Source: Deltaproteobacteria bacterium (lineage in GTDB: Bacteria > Desulfobacterota > GWC2-55-46). Taken from it: 64,000 bases of DNA. The first letter of the stretch is position 1. Each line of letters starts with the position of its first letter. The stretch covers positions 1 through 64,000 of the forward strand of contig JACOUO010000014.1 in assembly GCA_016177845.1 (NCBI GenBank), given 5' to 3'. Below are positions 37,906 to 47,159 of this stretch, one piece after another. The position numbers were made by a program, and so were the translations under genes. The notes beneath the pieces were generated by a model. It was not told the origin of the DNA and searched no databases. It saw only the letters and a list, made by a program, of their open reading frames with translations.

Positions 37906-38774
37906 TGCGCCCCTTTGTTGATGAGTATCTCCCTTACCGTGCTCCTGATGATATTGATGGGAGTAGGCTTGGTCAGGTACTTCAAATTATGCTCCCTGAA
38001 AAATGTAATCCTCTCAGGGTCGTTTGAAGCGGTAAAGAAGATGAACCTGTCCTTCATGTTAGGGTATTTTTCAATTGCCTTGCTGTAGAACTCGATCCCG
38101 TTCATAAAAGGCATGTCCACATCAGTAACGATTGCGGAAAAATAACCTGTCTCGACCTTTTTAAGGGCCTCGTTCCCGTCAGATGCGCTGTCCACTATGC
38201 CTTCGGTCTCAAGAACAGCCCTGAGCAGGTTAACATTCACCCCTTTGTCATCCACAATGAGTATCTTCTCATTGAGCACCTTCGGAAGCTGGCTTATGCG
38301 CCTTAAAAAATCCTTGTATTCGGGTTTGTTCTCAAGGAATTTTCTGATCCTGTCCTTATGCTGCTCGATATTAAGAGCGGCAGACGCGAAGTGCTTTTTG
38401 GAACGGTCCTTAAGCGCATTGATTATGTAGAGGAAGAGGTGATTGAGCTCGGTAAATTCGAGTATTATCACATACTCCATTAGCTCTTTTCTTGTAAGCT
38501 CCCCGCTTTCAAGCTTCCTTTTAAATTCAAGGAACGGACGCTCTATCTTGTGCTTTGATTCTTCATCGAGCTCAATAAGGGGATTTAATGCCTTTAGGTC
38601 CTGAAGATAGCCCTGCGCGATGCACATGACATCGTAGTGCAGTTTCTCATCATTTGAAAGCTGCCTCAGCAGGTCAGCCAATTCCTTGTCATCCTGAAAA
38701 ATACAGGCAGCATTCTCATATAGCCTGTACGCGCCCTCTTCTACCCCTGTAAGCCAATCTATTATCTCTTTCAT
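37902..38774 (-). CDS. Ferritin-like domain fused to a CheY-type receiver domain
   Basis: 290 residues from ATG 38774, chosen because GGGGAG lies five bases upstream. Longer in-frame starts (to 38957) would read through the leader terminator. Residues about 1-160 are a helical rubrerythrin/ferritin-like bundle: VEEGAYRLYENA (Glu12/13), NDEKLHYD (Glu43-x-x-His46), ILEFTELNH (Glu106, Glu109, His112) and Glu137/His139 are candidate di-iron ligands. Residues about 169-290 are a complete receiver domain: Asp175/176, phospho-acceptor Asp218 in TDVDMP, Thr248 and Lys269. No kinase or output domain is present. It may be an iron-, oxygen- or peroxide-sensing signalling protein (inference). Confidence 0.78.
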   Translation of the reverse strand: MKEIIDWLTGVEEGAYRLYENAACIFQDDKELADLLRQLSNDEKLHYDVMCIAQGYLQDLKALNPLIELDEESKHKIERPFLEFKRKLESGELTRKELMEYVIILEFTELNHLFLYIINALKDRSKKHFASAALNIEQHKDRIRKFLENKPEYKDFLRRISQLPKVLNEKILIVDDKGVNVNLLRAVLETEGIVDSASDGNEALKKVETGYFSAIVTDVDMPFMNGIEFYSKAIEKYPNMKDRFIFFTASNDPERITFFREHNLKYLTKPTPINIIRSTVREILINKGAH

Positions 38775-38796
38775 GACACTCCCCAAAGAAGAAACC

Positions 38797-38836
38797 AAAA
38801 AAAACCCCAAAAAAGACATAGGTGTCCTCTTGGGGG
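38797..38836 (-). terminator. Intrinsic terminator inside the leader of the ferritin-like/receiver gene
   Basis: Read on the minus strand, CCCCC-AAGAGGACA, loop CCTA, TGTCTTTTTTGGGG forms an imperfect stem of about 13 pairs, followed by eight T (38804-38797). It lies between the promoter (38872-38899) and the ribosome site (38784-38779). It would stop transcription before the gene unless an alternative fold forms. That arrangement is typical of attenuators and riboswitches. No known riboswitch class was recognised upstream. Confidence 0.65.
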
Positions 38837-38871
38837 CTCCATCGCCACAACCGGCCTTCATCAGCAGGATA

Positions 38872-38899
38872 ATTATAACAGATACTTTAATAATGACAA
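38872..38899 (-). promoter_or_regulatory. Promoter of the ferritin-like/receiver gene
   Basis: On the minus strand: TTGTCA (38899-38894), 16-bp spacer, TATAAT (38877-38872). Transcription would begin near 38865, giving a leader of about 90 bases that contains the terminator hairpin. Confidence 0.72.
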
Positions 38900-38957
38900 T
38901 CGTCCAAAGGGACAGTTTTTGCTCTGCCTTTTGGATTAAAATTTGATTGAAGCCCAT

Positions 38958-38988
38958 AAAAAACCCCGGTTTTTATGCCGGGGTTTTT
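38958..38988 (-). terminator. hemL terminator
   Basis: AAAAACCCCGG and CCGGGGTTTTT form an 11-bp stem with an 8-base loop, followed on the minus strand by T residues. It lies 27 bases after the hemL stop and upstream of the promoter of the next minus-strand gene, separating the two units. The T/A symmetry makes it potentially bidirectional. Confidence 0.85.
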
Positions 38989-39014
38989 CGAATTTCTTTA
39001 ATTATATCAATTAA

Positions 39015-40298
39015 TTACAGGCCTTTAAAGCTTTTTTCCGCAGCTTCAAGCGTTTTTTCTATATCTTCATTGGTATGCGCCATGCCTACAAAGACCGCCT
39101 CAAACTGTGAGGGAGGCAGATAGATGCCGTTCTTGAGCATCCTTGAGAAGTATTTGCCGAACCTTGCGGTATCTGATGTCTTTGCGTCAAGCCAGCTCGC
39201 AACAGGCCTTTCATTGAAGAAGACCGTAAACATGGAGCCAGCTACGGCAACCTGCACGGGAACGCCGCGTCTTGCGGCTATGGCCTTGATGCCCTCGCAG
39301 AGCTTGTTTGTTGATTTGAAGAGTTTTTCGTAGGTGCCTTTTTTCTGAAGGAGCTTAAGCGTCTCAATGCCTGCGGTCATGGCAAGCGGGTTGCCTGAGA
39401 GCGTGCCTGCCTGATAAACAGGGCCTGAAGGCGCAAGCATCTCCATTATCTTTCTCTTGCCGCCAAATCCGCCTACGGGCAGTCCTCCTCCGATTACCTT
39501 TCCGAGGCAGGTAAGGTCAGGGTCTACATTATATATCTTCTGGGCGCCGCCGTAACAGAGCCTGAACCCGCTCATTACCTCATCCATTATCAGCAGTGCG
39601 CCGTATTTTTCGCACATCTCCTTAAGTCCCTGGACAAAGCCGTCCTTGGGCAGGACTACTCCCATGTTGCCGGGCGCGCCTTCCATTATTACGCAGGCAA
39701 TGCCTTCAGGGGCGCTTTCGAATATCGCTTTGACTGAGTCAAGGTCATTGAATGTCGCGTTATATGTGTGCTTCGCAAGGTCTGCCGGCACTCCCGGGCT
39801 GTCGGGAACCCCGAGGGTGGCAGCTCCTGAGCCTGCCTTTACGAGGAGGCTGTCCGAGTGGCCGTGATAGCAGCCCTCGAATTTGATTATGCCGTCCCTC
39901 TTTGTGTAGCCGCGCGCAAGCCTCAGGGCGCTCATTGTGGCCTCAGTGCCTGAGCTTACGAACCTTACCATCTCCATTGAAGGGAAGGCTTTGAGGGTGT
40001 GTTCCGCAAGTATTACTTCAAGCTCGGTCGGCGCGCCGAAGCTGGTGCCCTTGTCAGCGGCCTTCTTTATGGCGGAGATGACCTTTGGGTGCGCGTGGCC
40101 TAAAATAGCCGGGCCCCATGAGCCTATGTAGTCTATATAAGAATTTCCGTCAGCGTCAAATATCTTTGAGCCGCGGGCCTTGCTGATAAAAAGAGGATTG
40201 CCACCTACGGCTTTGAAAGCCCTCACCGGACTGTTTACGCCGCCGGGAATGAGCTTTTGGGCCTTTTTCATGATCTGCGCGGATTTTTTTGTCCCCAT
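39015..40298 (-). CDS. hemL: Glutamate-1-semialdehyde 2,1-aminomutase
   Basis: PLP/PMP enzyme forming 5-aminolevulinate in the C5 pathway of heme and corrinoid synthesis. 427 residues as usual. It shows [76 protein letters not shown] and the Schiff-base lysine in [22 protein letters not shown] precedes ATG 40298. A promoter lies at 40348-40376 and a terminator at 38958, so it is a single-gene unit. Confidence 0.96.
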   Translation of the reverse strand: MGTKKSAQIMKKAQKLIPGGVNSPVRAFKAVGGNPLFISKARGSKIFDADGNSYIDYIGSWGPAILGHAHPKVISAIKKAADKGTSFGAPTELEVILAEHTLKAFPSMEMVRFVSSGTEATMSALRLARGYTKRDGIIKFEGCYHGHSDSLLVKAGSGAATLGVPDSPGVPADLAKHTYNATFNDLDSVKAIFESAPEGIACVIMEGAPGNMGVVLPKDGFVQGLKEMCEKYGALLIMDEVMSGFRLCYGGAQKIYNVDPDLTCLGKVIGGGLPVGGFGGKRKIMEMLAPSGPVYQAGTLSGNPLAMTAGIETLKLLQKKGTYEKLFKSTNKLCEGIKAIAARRGVPVQVAVAGSMFTVFFNERPVASWLDAKTSDTARFGKYFSRMLKNGIYLPPSQFEAVFVGMAHTNEDIEKTLEAAEKSFKGL

Positions 40299-40347
40299 CT
40301 TTCCTGCTCCTTTTAAATAAAAAGTAGGTTCTTCACAAAGTTACGGA

Positions 40348-40376
40348 ATTATATCCTACCTGCATGCCTCAAGCAA
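40348..40376 (-). promoter_or_regulatory. hemL promoter
   Basis: Minus strand: TTGCTT (40376-40371), 17-bp spacer, TATAAT (40353-40348), about 50 bases before the hemL ATG. The remaining gap up to 40613 shows no gene. Confidence 0.7.
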
Positions 40377-40613
40377 TCCCAATTTGTAATCTGATTTTCA
40401 TAAACCTGTTTTAATCGCGCAACAGTTGCTCTTACGGCGCGGCTGCATTGACGGACTTGAGAAAGTATTCATTTATTAATGCTTTCAGTCAAACCGTCTG
40501 AAGATAAAAATAAAGATTTTTGGGCATATGCCGTATTATACAATACAAGCTTTAGTGTAGTAGTCTAAAGGCTTAATAGAATAAAAATAAATTTTGCAGG
40601 CAGTTTAATACGG

Positions 40614-40658
40614 ATTTAACGCCGCTGTAATATTCCTGTAACAATAAAAAATTAGAAT
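40614..40658 (+). promoter_or_regulatory. Pho box promoter, microprotein-porin operon
   Basis: Three 7-base direct repeats with 11-base period: ATTTAAC (40614), CTGTAAT (40625), CTGTAAC (40636). Ten bases after the last one lies TAGAAT (40653-40658) as -10. No -35 is visible, as is usual when PhoB replaces it. The pstS promoter at 42207 has the same spacing and near-identical repeats. Confidence 0.8.
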
Positions 40659-40686
40659 ATGAAAAAAATAAAAAGGAGAATAGAAT

Positions 40687-40872
40687 ATGGAATGTCCATA
40701 TCTGGAAGGAGGCAATAAGGCCTCTTACTGCAACGCCTCATTCACGCTGATGGTACCGAGCATGGATGAGAAAACGACATACTGTGATACAGAAGAGCAT
40801 TACCGCTGCCCCATGCTTCTGTCCCATGTCTTAAGGGGAGGCGATACCGGGGTTGCAAGCAACATTAATTAA
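40687..40872 (+). CDS. Four-cysteine microprotein, Pho-regulated
   Basis: 61 residues, no signal peptide, AAGGAG eight bases before ATG. Cysteines at 3, 15, 33 and 41 sit in MECPYLEGG, SYCNAS, YCDTEEHYRCP. The spacing suggests a zinc site or small iron-sulfur cluster. It is the first gene after a Pho box and 50 bases before a phosphate porin, so phosphate starvation should induce it. I recall similar short CPYL...YC...RCP proteins in other bacteria but know no function. Confidence 0.7.
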   Translation: MECPYLEGGNKASYCNASFTLMVPSMDEKTTYCDTEEHYRCPMLLSHVLRGGDTGVASNIN

Positions 40873-40922
40873 AAATACGCAAAGTCCGTGTTGGACGACA
40901 ATAAGGAGGATAAGGAAAAAGG

Positions 40923-42101
40923 ATGAAAAGAAGGTTTGCAGCACTTGCAGTAATAGCGGGCGTTCTGTCATGCGGGTCCGCATACGCGGAAGGCTTTTAC
41001 TTCGGAGAAGAGACAAAGGGCGTGACATTTACTGCTAACGACTCAGACCTCAATATCAGGGTCAGGCTCCAGCCGAGATTTGATTACGGCGACCTCATAC
41101 AGAGCAAGGACGGCAAGAGCTACGAATCAGAGAGCGACCTTTATATGAGAAGGATAAGGCTTGAGATGGGAGGCAATCTCCTTGCCAAGACAATAAAATA
41201 TAATTTTACCCTTCAGGCTGACAAGTGGGACCAGACAGGCCATACAAATGCCGTTCAGGTGCTTTATTCGTATGTGACATGGGAAGCTGATGACGCGCTG
41301 AGCCTTACTGTAGGTAAATTAAAGCTCCCGTACTCAAGGGTCTCTTTAACATCCTCTTCAAAGCAGCTTTTAATTGAAAGGCCGGTCTCAACCGAAGCTG
41401 CCAAGAAGATATTCGGACTTACAGACCCTTATTTTCAGCCCAAGATAGCAGCCGCAGGCAAATTCCTTGACGGCATTGCAGCTTACGAAGTGGCTGTTGC
41501 GGACGGATGGCAGAATGGCCAACTCATTCAGACAGGCCGCACGGTCTTTAAATCAAACCCGCTCTATGTAGCAAGGGTTGAGCTTTCGCCCCCGGGCTGG
41601 GTTGAAAAGTCAAAGAGCGACGCGCACCTCGGAAAGGGCCAGCACCTTACCTTTGGAGCCAATTACGCGGACCAGAGCGGAATAGAGTATAATGGAACTA
41701 CAAATGAGTTCAAGGAGAGCAGGGATCTTTGGGGGGTGGACCTCTCAGGCCACTACAAAGGCATAACAGCGCAGGTCGAGTATAATGTGTGGTCAATTGA
41801 CTCGGATGATCCGGCAATAGCTGACACAAAGCCAAAAGGCTGGTATGCTCAGGCAGGTTACTTCATCGACGGCCTTAATCTTGAGCCGGTAGCCCGCTAT
41901 GAAGTATATGACCAGAATTCAAAGAGCAATGACAAGAAAGAGAAAGATACAACAATTGGCGTAAACTGGTACGGCAAGGGCCACAGCTTCAAGATAGGCG
42001 CAAACTGGGTGCATACAAAGTATGAGAACAGCGCCACAGGCAAACTTACCGATGACGATAAAAAGGACATATACCAGGTCCAGGCACAGATGTACTTCTA
42101 A
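40923..42101 (+). CDS. Phosphate-selective porin (OprP/OprO family)
   Basis: Outer-membrane barrel of 392 residues. It has a signal peptide (KRRFAALAVIAGVLSCGSAYAEG), then the family sequence NIRVRLQPRFDYGDL, SDLYMRRIRLEMGGNLLAKTIKY, VGKLKLPYSRVSLTSSS, and a C-terminal aromatic (VQAQMYF). OprP-type channels take up phosphate or polyphosphate under starvation. The upstream Pho box and downstream pst operon support that role. A terminator follows at 42174. Confidence 0.88.
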   Translation: MKRRFAALAVIAGVLSCGSAYAEGFYFGEETKGVTFTANDSDLNIRVRLQPRFDYGDLIQSKDGKSYESESDLYMRRIRLEMGGNLLAKTIKYNFTLQADKWDQTGHTNAVQVLYSYVTWEADDALSLTVGKLKLPYSRVSLTSSSKQLLIERPVSTEAAKKIFGLTDPYFQPKIAAAGKFLDGIAAYEVAVADGWQNGQLIQTGRTVFKSNPLYVARVELSPPGWVEKSKSDAHLGKGQHLTFGANYADQSGIEYNGTTNEFKESRDLWGVDLSGHYKGITAQVEYNVWSIDSDDPAIADTKPKGWYAQAGYFIDGLNLEPVARYEVYDQNSKSNDKKEKDTTIGVNWYGKGHSFKIGANWVHTKYENSATGKLTDDDKKDIYQVQAQMYF

Positions 42102-42173
42102 AGTAGACCAGCTTGCCGGCAGGACCGACACTGCCGGTAATACCCGCGCATGAGCGGGCTTCATCCAACCTCC

Positions 42174-42201
42174 GGGGCGGCCTCAACCGCCCCAATTTTT
42201 T
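42174..42201 (+). terminator. Terminator after phosphate porin
   Basis: GGGGCGG (42174-42180), loop CCTCAA, CCGCCCC (42187-42193), then AATTTTTT. It separates the porin unit from the pstS promoter. A second weaker stem (TGCCGGCAG / CTGCCGGTA) precedes it at about 42114-42139. Confidence 0.85.
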
Positions 42202-42206
42202 GCTTA

Positions 42207-42251
42207 TCGTAACAGTCCTGTAACATAACTGTAACAATTCTCTGTTAGAGT
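42207..42251 (+). promoter_or_regulatory. Pho box promoter of pstS
   Basis: TCGTAAC (42207), CTGTAAC (42218) and CTGTAAC (42229) have an 11-base period. After a 10-base gap comes TAGAGT (42246-42251) as -10. It matches the other Pho promoter at 40614 base for base in spacing. Confidence 0.85.
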
Positions 42252-42279
42252 CATATCGAATAAAAACGGAGAAAAAACA

Positions 42280-43323
42280 ATGAAAAAAATAACTCTGATT
42301 CTGGCTTTGCTGGTAATGTGTTTCGGTTCTTCTGGCCTTGCGCTTGCGGAAAACCTCATAAACGGCGCAGGCGCGACATTCCCCTATCCGCTTTACTCGA
42401 AGTGGGCTTATGAGTACGCCAAAAAAACAGGCGTAAAGCTTAACTACCAGTCAATCGGAAGCGGCGGCGGCATCAAGCAGATAAAGGCAAAAACAGTTGA
42501 TTTCGGCGCAAGCGATGCCCCTCTCACTGTAAAAGACCTCAGTGATTCAGACCTTCTGCAGTTCCCCATGGCAATCGGCGGAGTTGTTCCCGTAGTAAAT
42601 ATAAAAGGAGTGCAGGCGGGCCAGCTTAAGCTTACAGCGGATGTTCTCGCCGATATCTTCCTCGGCAAGATCACTAAATGGAACGATAAGAGAATCGCTG
42701 CCATTAACGCAGGGCTTAATCTTCCTGACGACACTATAACCGTTGTCCACCGTTCAGACGGAAGCGGCACAACATGGATATTCACCAACTACCTTGACAA
42801 GGCAAATGCCGACTGGCACTCAAAGGTGGGTTTCGGCACAGCGGTCAACTGGCCTGCGGGAGTCGGCGGCAAAGGCAATGAAGGTGTAGCAACTTATGTA
42901 AAGAGGATAAAGAACTCAATAGGTTACGTAGAATATGCCTATGCCCTTCAGAATAAGCTTGTACATACCAAGCTTCAGAATAAGGATAAGAACTTTGTAG
43001 AGCCGTCAATGGAGACCTTTACAGCGGCAGCCTCAGGGGCTGACTGGAAGGGAACTCCGGGTTTTGCGGTCATTCTTACTGACCAGAGCGGCAAGAACGC
43101 ATGGCCTATAGCAGGCGCAACATTTATCCTTGTTCAGGAGAACCCGACAAATTGTGCCAATGCGAAAGCTGTGCTTCAGTTCTTTGACTGGGCTTACGAG
43201 AACGGCGGCCAGATGGCAAAATCACTGGATTATGTACCTATCCCCAAAAATGTCGCTCAGATAATGGAAGACGCATGGGCAAAGAAGATAAAGTGCAATG
43301 GTGCGCCTGTCTGGACAAAGTAG
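42280..43323 (+). CDS. pstS: Phosphate ABC transporter substrate-binding protein
   Basis: Periplasmic phosphate binder of 347 residues. It has a signal peptide ending ALAE, then the invariant INGAGATFPYPLYSKW, QSIGSGGGIKQI, DFGASDAPL, and VVHRSDGSGTTWIFTNYL (phosphate-binding Ser/Arg/Thr). Preceded by the Pho box and GGAG. A strong terminator-like hairpin right after it likely sets pstS expression above that of pstCAB. Confidence 0.96.
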   Translation: MKKITLILALLVMCFGSSGLALAENLINGAGATFPYPLYSKWAYEYAKKTGVKLNYQSIGSGGGIKQIKAKTVDFGASDAPLTVKDLSDSDLLQFPMAIGGVVPVVNIKGVQAGQLKLTADVLADIFLGKITKWNDKRIAAINAGLNLPDDTITVVHRSDGSGTTWIFTNYLDKANADWHSKVGFGTAVNWPAGVGGKGNEGVATYVKRIKNSIGYVEYAYALQNKLVHTKLQNKDKNFVEPSMETFTAAASGADWKGTPGFAVILTDQSGKNAWPIAGATFILVQENPTNCANAKAVLQFFDWAYENGGQMAKSLDYVPIPKNVAQIMEDAWAKKIKCNGAPVWTK

Positions 43324-43340
43324 TTGATTTCGAATTAAGG

Positions 43341-43380
43341 CCGACTGTCCGGGTAAATCTCCCGGACAGTCGGTTATTTT
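43341..43380 (+). terminator. Hairpin between pstS and pstC
   Basis: CCGACTGTCCGGG (43341-43353) pairs perfectly with CCCGGACAGTCGG (43361-43373), loop of 7, followed by TTATTTT. A partial terminator or mRNA-end stabiliser within the pst operon. Confidence 0.85.
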
Positions 43381-43420
43381 GTAGATTGCTCTTAAAAATT
43401 CGTATAAGATAGCGTTAATC

Positions 43421-44356
43421 ATGCAGGTTTTTGACAGACATAAGTCCTACAAAATAGGGGATGCCCTCTTTAAAGGCATAGCATATTTTTTCGCCCTCTC
43501 CGTTATCGTATTAATGGCGCTGATATTCATAGTGCTGTTAAAAGAATCCTGGCTTTCAATCAAAACATTCGGCTTCAAATTCCTCTATTCAACTGCCTGG
43601 GACCCTGTAAGCGGAGATTTCGGTGCGCTTCCGGCTATATTCGGCACCATAGTGTCTTCGCTCATCGCCATCATCATCGCTCTACCGATAAGCCTTGGAA
43701 TCGCCATATTTTTAACTGAGATGGCCCCAAAGTGGCTGAAAGGCCCCATTGGGACGGCAATAGAGCTTTTGGCTTCGATACCGAGCATTATCTACGGTAT
43801 GTGGGGGCTGTTTATATTAGCTCCCCTGCTTTCAGAGTATGTAGAACCTTATATAATAGATTATCTTGGGTTTATCCCTATTTTCAGGGGCGCGCCCATG
43901 GGCATAGGAATGCTGCCTGCAGCCTTCATCCTTGCCATAATGATAATCCCGTTCATATCCTCGGTTGCAAGGGATATCTTCCGAATGGTGCCTCCGATAC
44001 TTAAGGAATCAGGGTATGGTGTTGGCGCGACAAAATGGGAAGTAATCAGTAAAGTAGTTATTCCCTACACTAAATCAGGCATTATCGGGGCTGTCATACT
44101 GGGGCTTGGAAGGGCTCTTGGAGAGACAATGGCAGTAACATTTCTCATAGGCAATTCGCACGATATAAGCATTGCGCTCCTTGACCCGGCCACCTCTATA
44201 TCAGCTACCCTTGCAAATGAATTCACAGAGGCTGTAGAGGATATCTATCTCTCAAGCCTCATTGAGCTTGGCCTGATACTTTTCGTTATCACATTCATAG
44301 TTTTAGGTCTGGCGAAAATTTTGATAAACAGATTTTCATATACGGGGAGGCGGTAA
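43421..44356 (+). CDS. pstC: Phosphate ABC transporter permease PstC
   Basis: Inner-membrane permease, 311 residues, six predicted spans. It shows PISLGIAIFLTEMAPKW, LLASIPSIIYGMWGLF, and the EAA-like loop ESGYGVGATKWEVISKVVIPY followed by LGRALGETMAVTFLIGN. No good ribosome site precedes ATG 43421, so expression may rely on context. It works with PstA, PstB and PstS in high-affinity phosphate uptake. Confidence 0.95.
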   Translation: MQVFDRHKSYKIGDALFKGIAYFFALSVIVLMALIFIVLLKESWLSIKTFGFKFLYSTAWDPVSGDFGALPAIFGTIVSSLIAIIIALPISLGIAIFLTEMAPKWLKGPIGTAIELLASIPSIIYGMWGLFILAPLLSEYVEPYIIDYLGFIPIFRGAPMGIGMLPAAFILAIMIIPFISSVARDIFRMVPPILKESGYGVGATKWEVISKVVIPYTKSGIIGAVILGLGRALGETMAVTFLIGNSHDISIALLDPATSISATLANEFTEAVEDIYLSSLIELGLILFVITFIVLGLAKILINRFSYTGRR

Positions 44357-45196
44357 GTGGACCTCCATTATATTAAACGCAAGGCAATAAACCTGCTGGC
44401 TTTGGCGGCATCTCTGCTTTCAGCCGTATTCGGGATAGTATTCCTGTTCTGGATATTGAAAGATGTGCTCACGCTTGGCATGCCTGCTATCAATGCCTCA
44501 TTCTTTACAGAGCTTCCAACCCCTGCCGGAGTGGAAGGGGGCGGGCTTGCAAACGCCATATTAGGCACCTTGATGATAACGGTCATAGCAACTGCCATAG
44601 GAGTGCCCGCAGGCATAATGGCAGGCACATACCTCTCGGAGTATGGGAGGAAAAGCAGGGTCGCATCCGTAGTAAGGTTCCTTGCGGACATACTTGTGAG
44701 CGCACCGTCCATTGTCATTGGCGTATTTGTCTATGCCTTGCTGGTCAAGCCTTTCGGAGGGTTTTCGGCAATAGCCGGCTCAGTCGCCCTTTCGATAATA
44801 ATGCTTCCTGTAGTCATCAGGACAGCCGAAGAGATGCTCAAGCTTGTGCCTGATTCAACAAGGGAGGCGGCCCTTGCGCTTGGCGCGCCCCACTGGATGG
44901 TAACGGTCAAGGTCGTCTACAGGGGAGCGATAAGGGGCATAACAACAGGCGTCATGCTTGCGGTAGCAAGGGTATCGGGTGAAACAGCCCCTCTGCTCTT
45001 TACATCATTTAACAACTCATTCTGGAATTTCAAGTTAACAGAACCCACGGCAACACTGACAGTGACGATATTCAACTACGCGCTCGGGCCTTATGAAGAA
45101 TGGCACCAGATGGCGTGGGGCGCGGCATTCCTCATAACCGCGCTGGTATTGTTCGTAACCCTTATCTCAAGGGTGATAGTAAGAGGGAAGGCATGA
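44357..45196 (+). CDS. pstA: Phosphate ABC transporter permease PstA
   Basis: Partner permease, 279 residues from GTG 44357, with GGGAGG directly before and abutting pstC. It shows [60 protein letters not shown] (cytoplasmic coupling loop) and [14 protein letters not shown]. Typical length and topology. Confidence 0.95.
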   Translation: MDLHYIKRKAINLLALAASLLSAVFGIVFLFWILKDVLTLGMPAINASFFTELPTPAGVEGGGLANAILGTLMITVIATAIGVPAGIMAGTYLSEYGRKSRVASVVRFLADILVSAPSIVIGVFVYALLVKPFGGFSAIAGSVALSIIMLPVVIRTAEEMLKLVPDSTREAALALGAPHWMVTVKVVYRGAIRGITTGVMLAVARVSGETAPLLFTSFNNSFWNFKLTEPTATLTVTIFNYALGPYEEWHQMAWGAAFLITALVLFVTLISRVIVRGKA

Positions 45197-45197
45197 T

Positions 45198-45953
45198 ATG
45201 AATGACAAGATAACGATAAAAAACCTCAATTTCTACTACGGCGAGAAGCACGCTCTTAAAAACATAAATCTGCCGATAAAGGAAAAGGAAATAACGGCGC
45301 TCATAGGGCCTTCGGGGTGCGGCAAGACGACATTCCTGAGATGCCTTAACAGGATGCACGACCTTTATCCGGGGAACAGGTACGAGGGTGAGATACTTTT
45401 CGATGGCAGAAATATTTTGGAGAAGGGGCTTGACCTTATAAAATTACGGAGTAAAGTTGGTATGGTTTTTCAGAAACCGACCCCTTTCCCGATGTCGATT
45501 TATGATAATATTACATTCGGGCTTAAGCTCATGGGCGTTAAGAATAAAGGCGAGCTTTCATCAAAGGTAGAAAAGGCCCTGAAAGATTCCGCCATCTGGG
45601 ATGAGACAAAGGACAGGCTCCATGACTCAGCCCTTTCCCTTTCAGGCGGACAGCAGCAGAGGCTTTGCATAGCAAGGGCCATAGCTGTCGAGCCTGAGGT
45701 AATTCTGATGGACGAGCCGTGCTCAGCTCTTGACCCGGTCGCTACGGCAAAGATAGAAGACCTGATGACCGATATAAAAAAGAGTTATACTGTCGTAATA
45801 GTGACCCACAACATGCAGCAGGCTGCGAGGGTCTCTGAATATACAGGGTTTTTCATGATGGGCGAGGTTGTCGAGTTCGACAATACACAGAAGATATTTA
45901 CAGCCCCGACAAACAAGCTTACGGAAGATTATATAACCGGAAGGTTCGGTTAG
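45198..45953 (+). CDS. pstB: Phosphate ABC transporter ATPase PstB
   Basis: ATPase of 251 residues. Walker [11 protein letters not shown]-loop [13 protein letters not shown], signature [14 protein letters not shown], Walker [14 protein letters not shown] and H-loop [12 protein letters not shown] are all intact. Begins one base after pstA. Confidence 0.97.
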   Translation: MNDKITIKNLNFYYGEKHALKNINLPIKEKEITALIGPSGCGKTTFLRCLNRMHDLYPGNRYEGEILFDGRNILEKGLDLIKLRSKVGMVFQKPTPFPMSIYDNITFGLKLMGVKNKGELSSKVEKALKDSAIWDETKDRLHDSALSLSGGQQQRLCIARAIAVEPEVILMDEPCSALDPVATAKIEDLMTDIKKSYTVVIVTHNMQQAARVSEYTGFFMMGEVVEFDNTQKIFTAPTNKLTEDYITGRFG

Positions 45954-45983
45954 GTTTTTGAGTTTTTAAGCAAAAGGAGGCGT

Positions 45984-46649
45984 ATGACACGCGAAGCTTA
46001 TCATAAGTCTTTGAACGAGGTCCAAAACGAGGTGCTGCTCATGGGCAGCATGGTAGGCACCGCCCTGAAGGATGCGATGGACGCCCTTGCCAAAAGAGAT
46101 ATTGAGGCCTCAAAAAGAATAGTCAAAAGCGATATGCTTGTTAATAAAAAGCGTTTCGATATTGAAGAGAAGTGCGTGCGCCTTATAGCTACCCAGCAGC
46201 CCATGGCTGTTGATTTAAGGATTCTCTTTTCAATAGTAAATATAATAACGGACCTTGAGCGCATAGGCGACCACGCGGAAGGGATTGCCAAGATAAGCGT
46301 TTCCATCGGCGAAGAGCCGCTTATAAAGCCCCTTGTGGATATGCCGAAGATGGCGGAGAAGGCAATCTCAATGCTTGAGAGGTGCATGAAGGCATTCATA
46401 GAAAGGGATGCCGAGACCTCAAGGCAGATATGCAATGAAGATGATGAAGTGGATGCCTACTATGATGCCATCTATAAGGAGCTTGTGCTGATGATGGTTG
46501 AAAGCCCCAAGATAATAGAGGACGCTACATATCTTATCTGGGCAGCCCATAATATCGAGAGGATAGCTGACAGAGTTACCAACATAGCCGAAAGGGTTGT
46601 GTATATGGTGACAGGGAAGATGGAAGAGATGAATGTGTCGAAGTATTAA
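45984..46649 (+). CDS. phoU: Phosphate signalling regulator PhoU
   Basis: Cytosolic helical-bundle protein of 221 residues that represses the Pho two-component signal when phosphate is sufficient. It has two PhoU repeats with the metal-binding E/D-x3-D patterns: DIEEKCVRLIATQQPMAVDLR and ITDLERIGDHAEGIAK in the first half, IWAAHNIERIADRVTNIAERVVYM in the second. AAGGAGG precedes ATG. No phoB or phoR is in the window. Confidence 0.95.
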   Translation: MTREAYHKSLNEVQNEVLLMGSMVGTALKDAMDALAKRDIEASKRIVKSDMLVNKKRFDIEEKCVRLIATQQPMAVDLRILFSIVNIITDLERIGDHAEGIAKISVSIGEEPLIKPLVDMPKMAEKAISMLERCMKAFIERDAETSRQICNEDDEVDAYYDAIYKELVLMMVESPKIIEDATYLIWAAHNIERIADRVTNIAERVVYMVTGKMEEMNVSKY

Positions 46650-46678
46650 GAGGTATTTTTTTAAAGAGCTATGGTCAA

Positions 46679-46705
46679 GGCGGGGCTTTTCAGCCCCGCC
46701 TTTTT
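46679..46705 (+). terminator. Terminator of pst operon
   Basis: GGCGGGGC (46679-46686), loop TTTTCA, GCCCCGCC (46693-46700), then TTTTT. It closes pstSCAB-phoU. Confidence 0.9.
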
Positions 46706-46749
46706 ATTTGTTTTTCCCCTCCCTTGATGTGAGGGGAAAGTGAAAACTA

Positions 46750-47011
46750 CCCCTCACCCCTGCCCTCTCCCACAAGGGGAGAGGGAAAGAAAAATATTGT
46801 CATTGCGAGGAGCGAAGCGACGAGGCAATCTTTTTTTGTTTTGTCTTTACAAAAACCCCCGAGGGCGTTAATGGTGCGGCAGCCCCTAAGGGAGGAAGGG
46901 CGAGCGAGCCGAGGCTGCGGGAGCGTAAGCGACCTAAGAGGCGAGGCGAGCGGGGTTGCGCATCCATTCGCCCGAAAAAGCCCGGCAGGGCGTTAAAGTT
47001 AAAACAGCAAG
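46750..47011. repeat. Composite intergenic module, long copy with 59-base insertion
   Basis: Same three-part order as 35007-35209: C-rich/G-rich stem, BCP-like element (GTCATTGCGAGGAGCG... at 46799), and the GAGGGCG...GGGCGAG...TCGCCCGAAAAA...GGGCGTTAAAGTTAAAACAGC segment. Here 59 bases (46905-46963) are inserted exactly in the loop of the GGGCGA/TCGCCC hairpin. The insert itself is GC-rich and ends in GTTGCGCAT. The rest of this 450-base gap has no gene. Confidence 0.75.
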
Positions 47012-47095
47012 GAGCTGAGTGAATATTCTCTTTCTTTCCCGCTTCCAGAGGGCATTACAGATAATTTCAAAAAAACAGCGTTGGTGGTTTTAAAT

Positions 47096-47127
47096 AAAAA
47101 AAGGGCGGATTAACCGCCCTTTTTTTA
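47096..47127 (-). terminator. Terminator of thi operon (bidirectional-looking)
   Basis: AAAAAAAGGGCGG, loop ATTAA, CCGCCCTTTTTTT. The stem is flanked by A and T runs on both sides, so it can act on either strand. On the minus strand it follows thiC by about 33 bases. Confidence 0.88.
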
Positions 47128-47159
47128 TTGTTATTTTGGCCCGAAAACAACCTGATAAG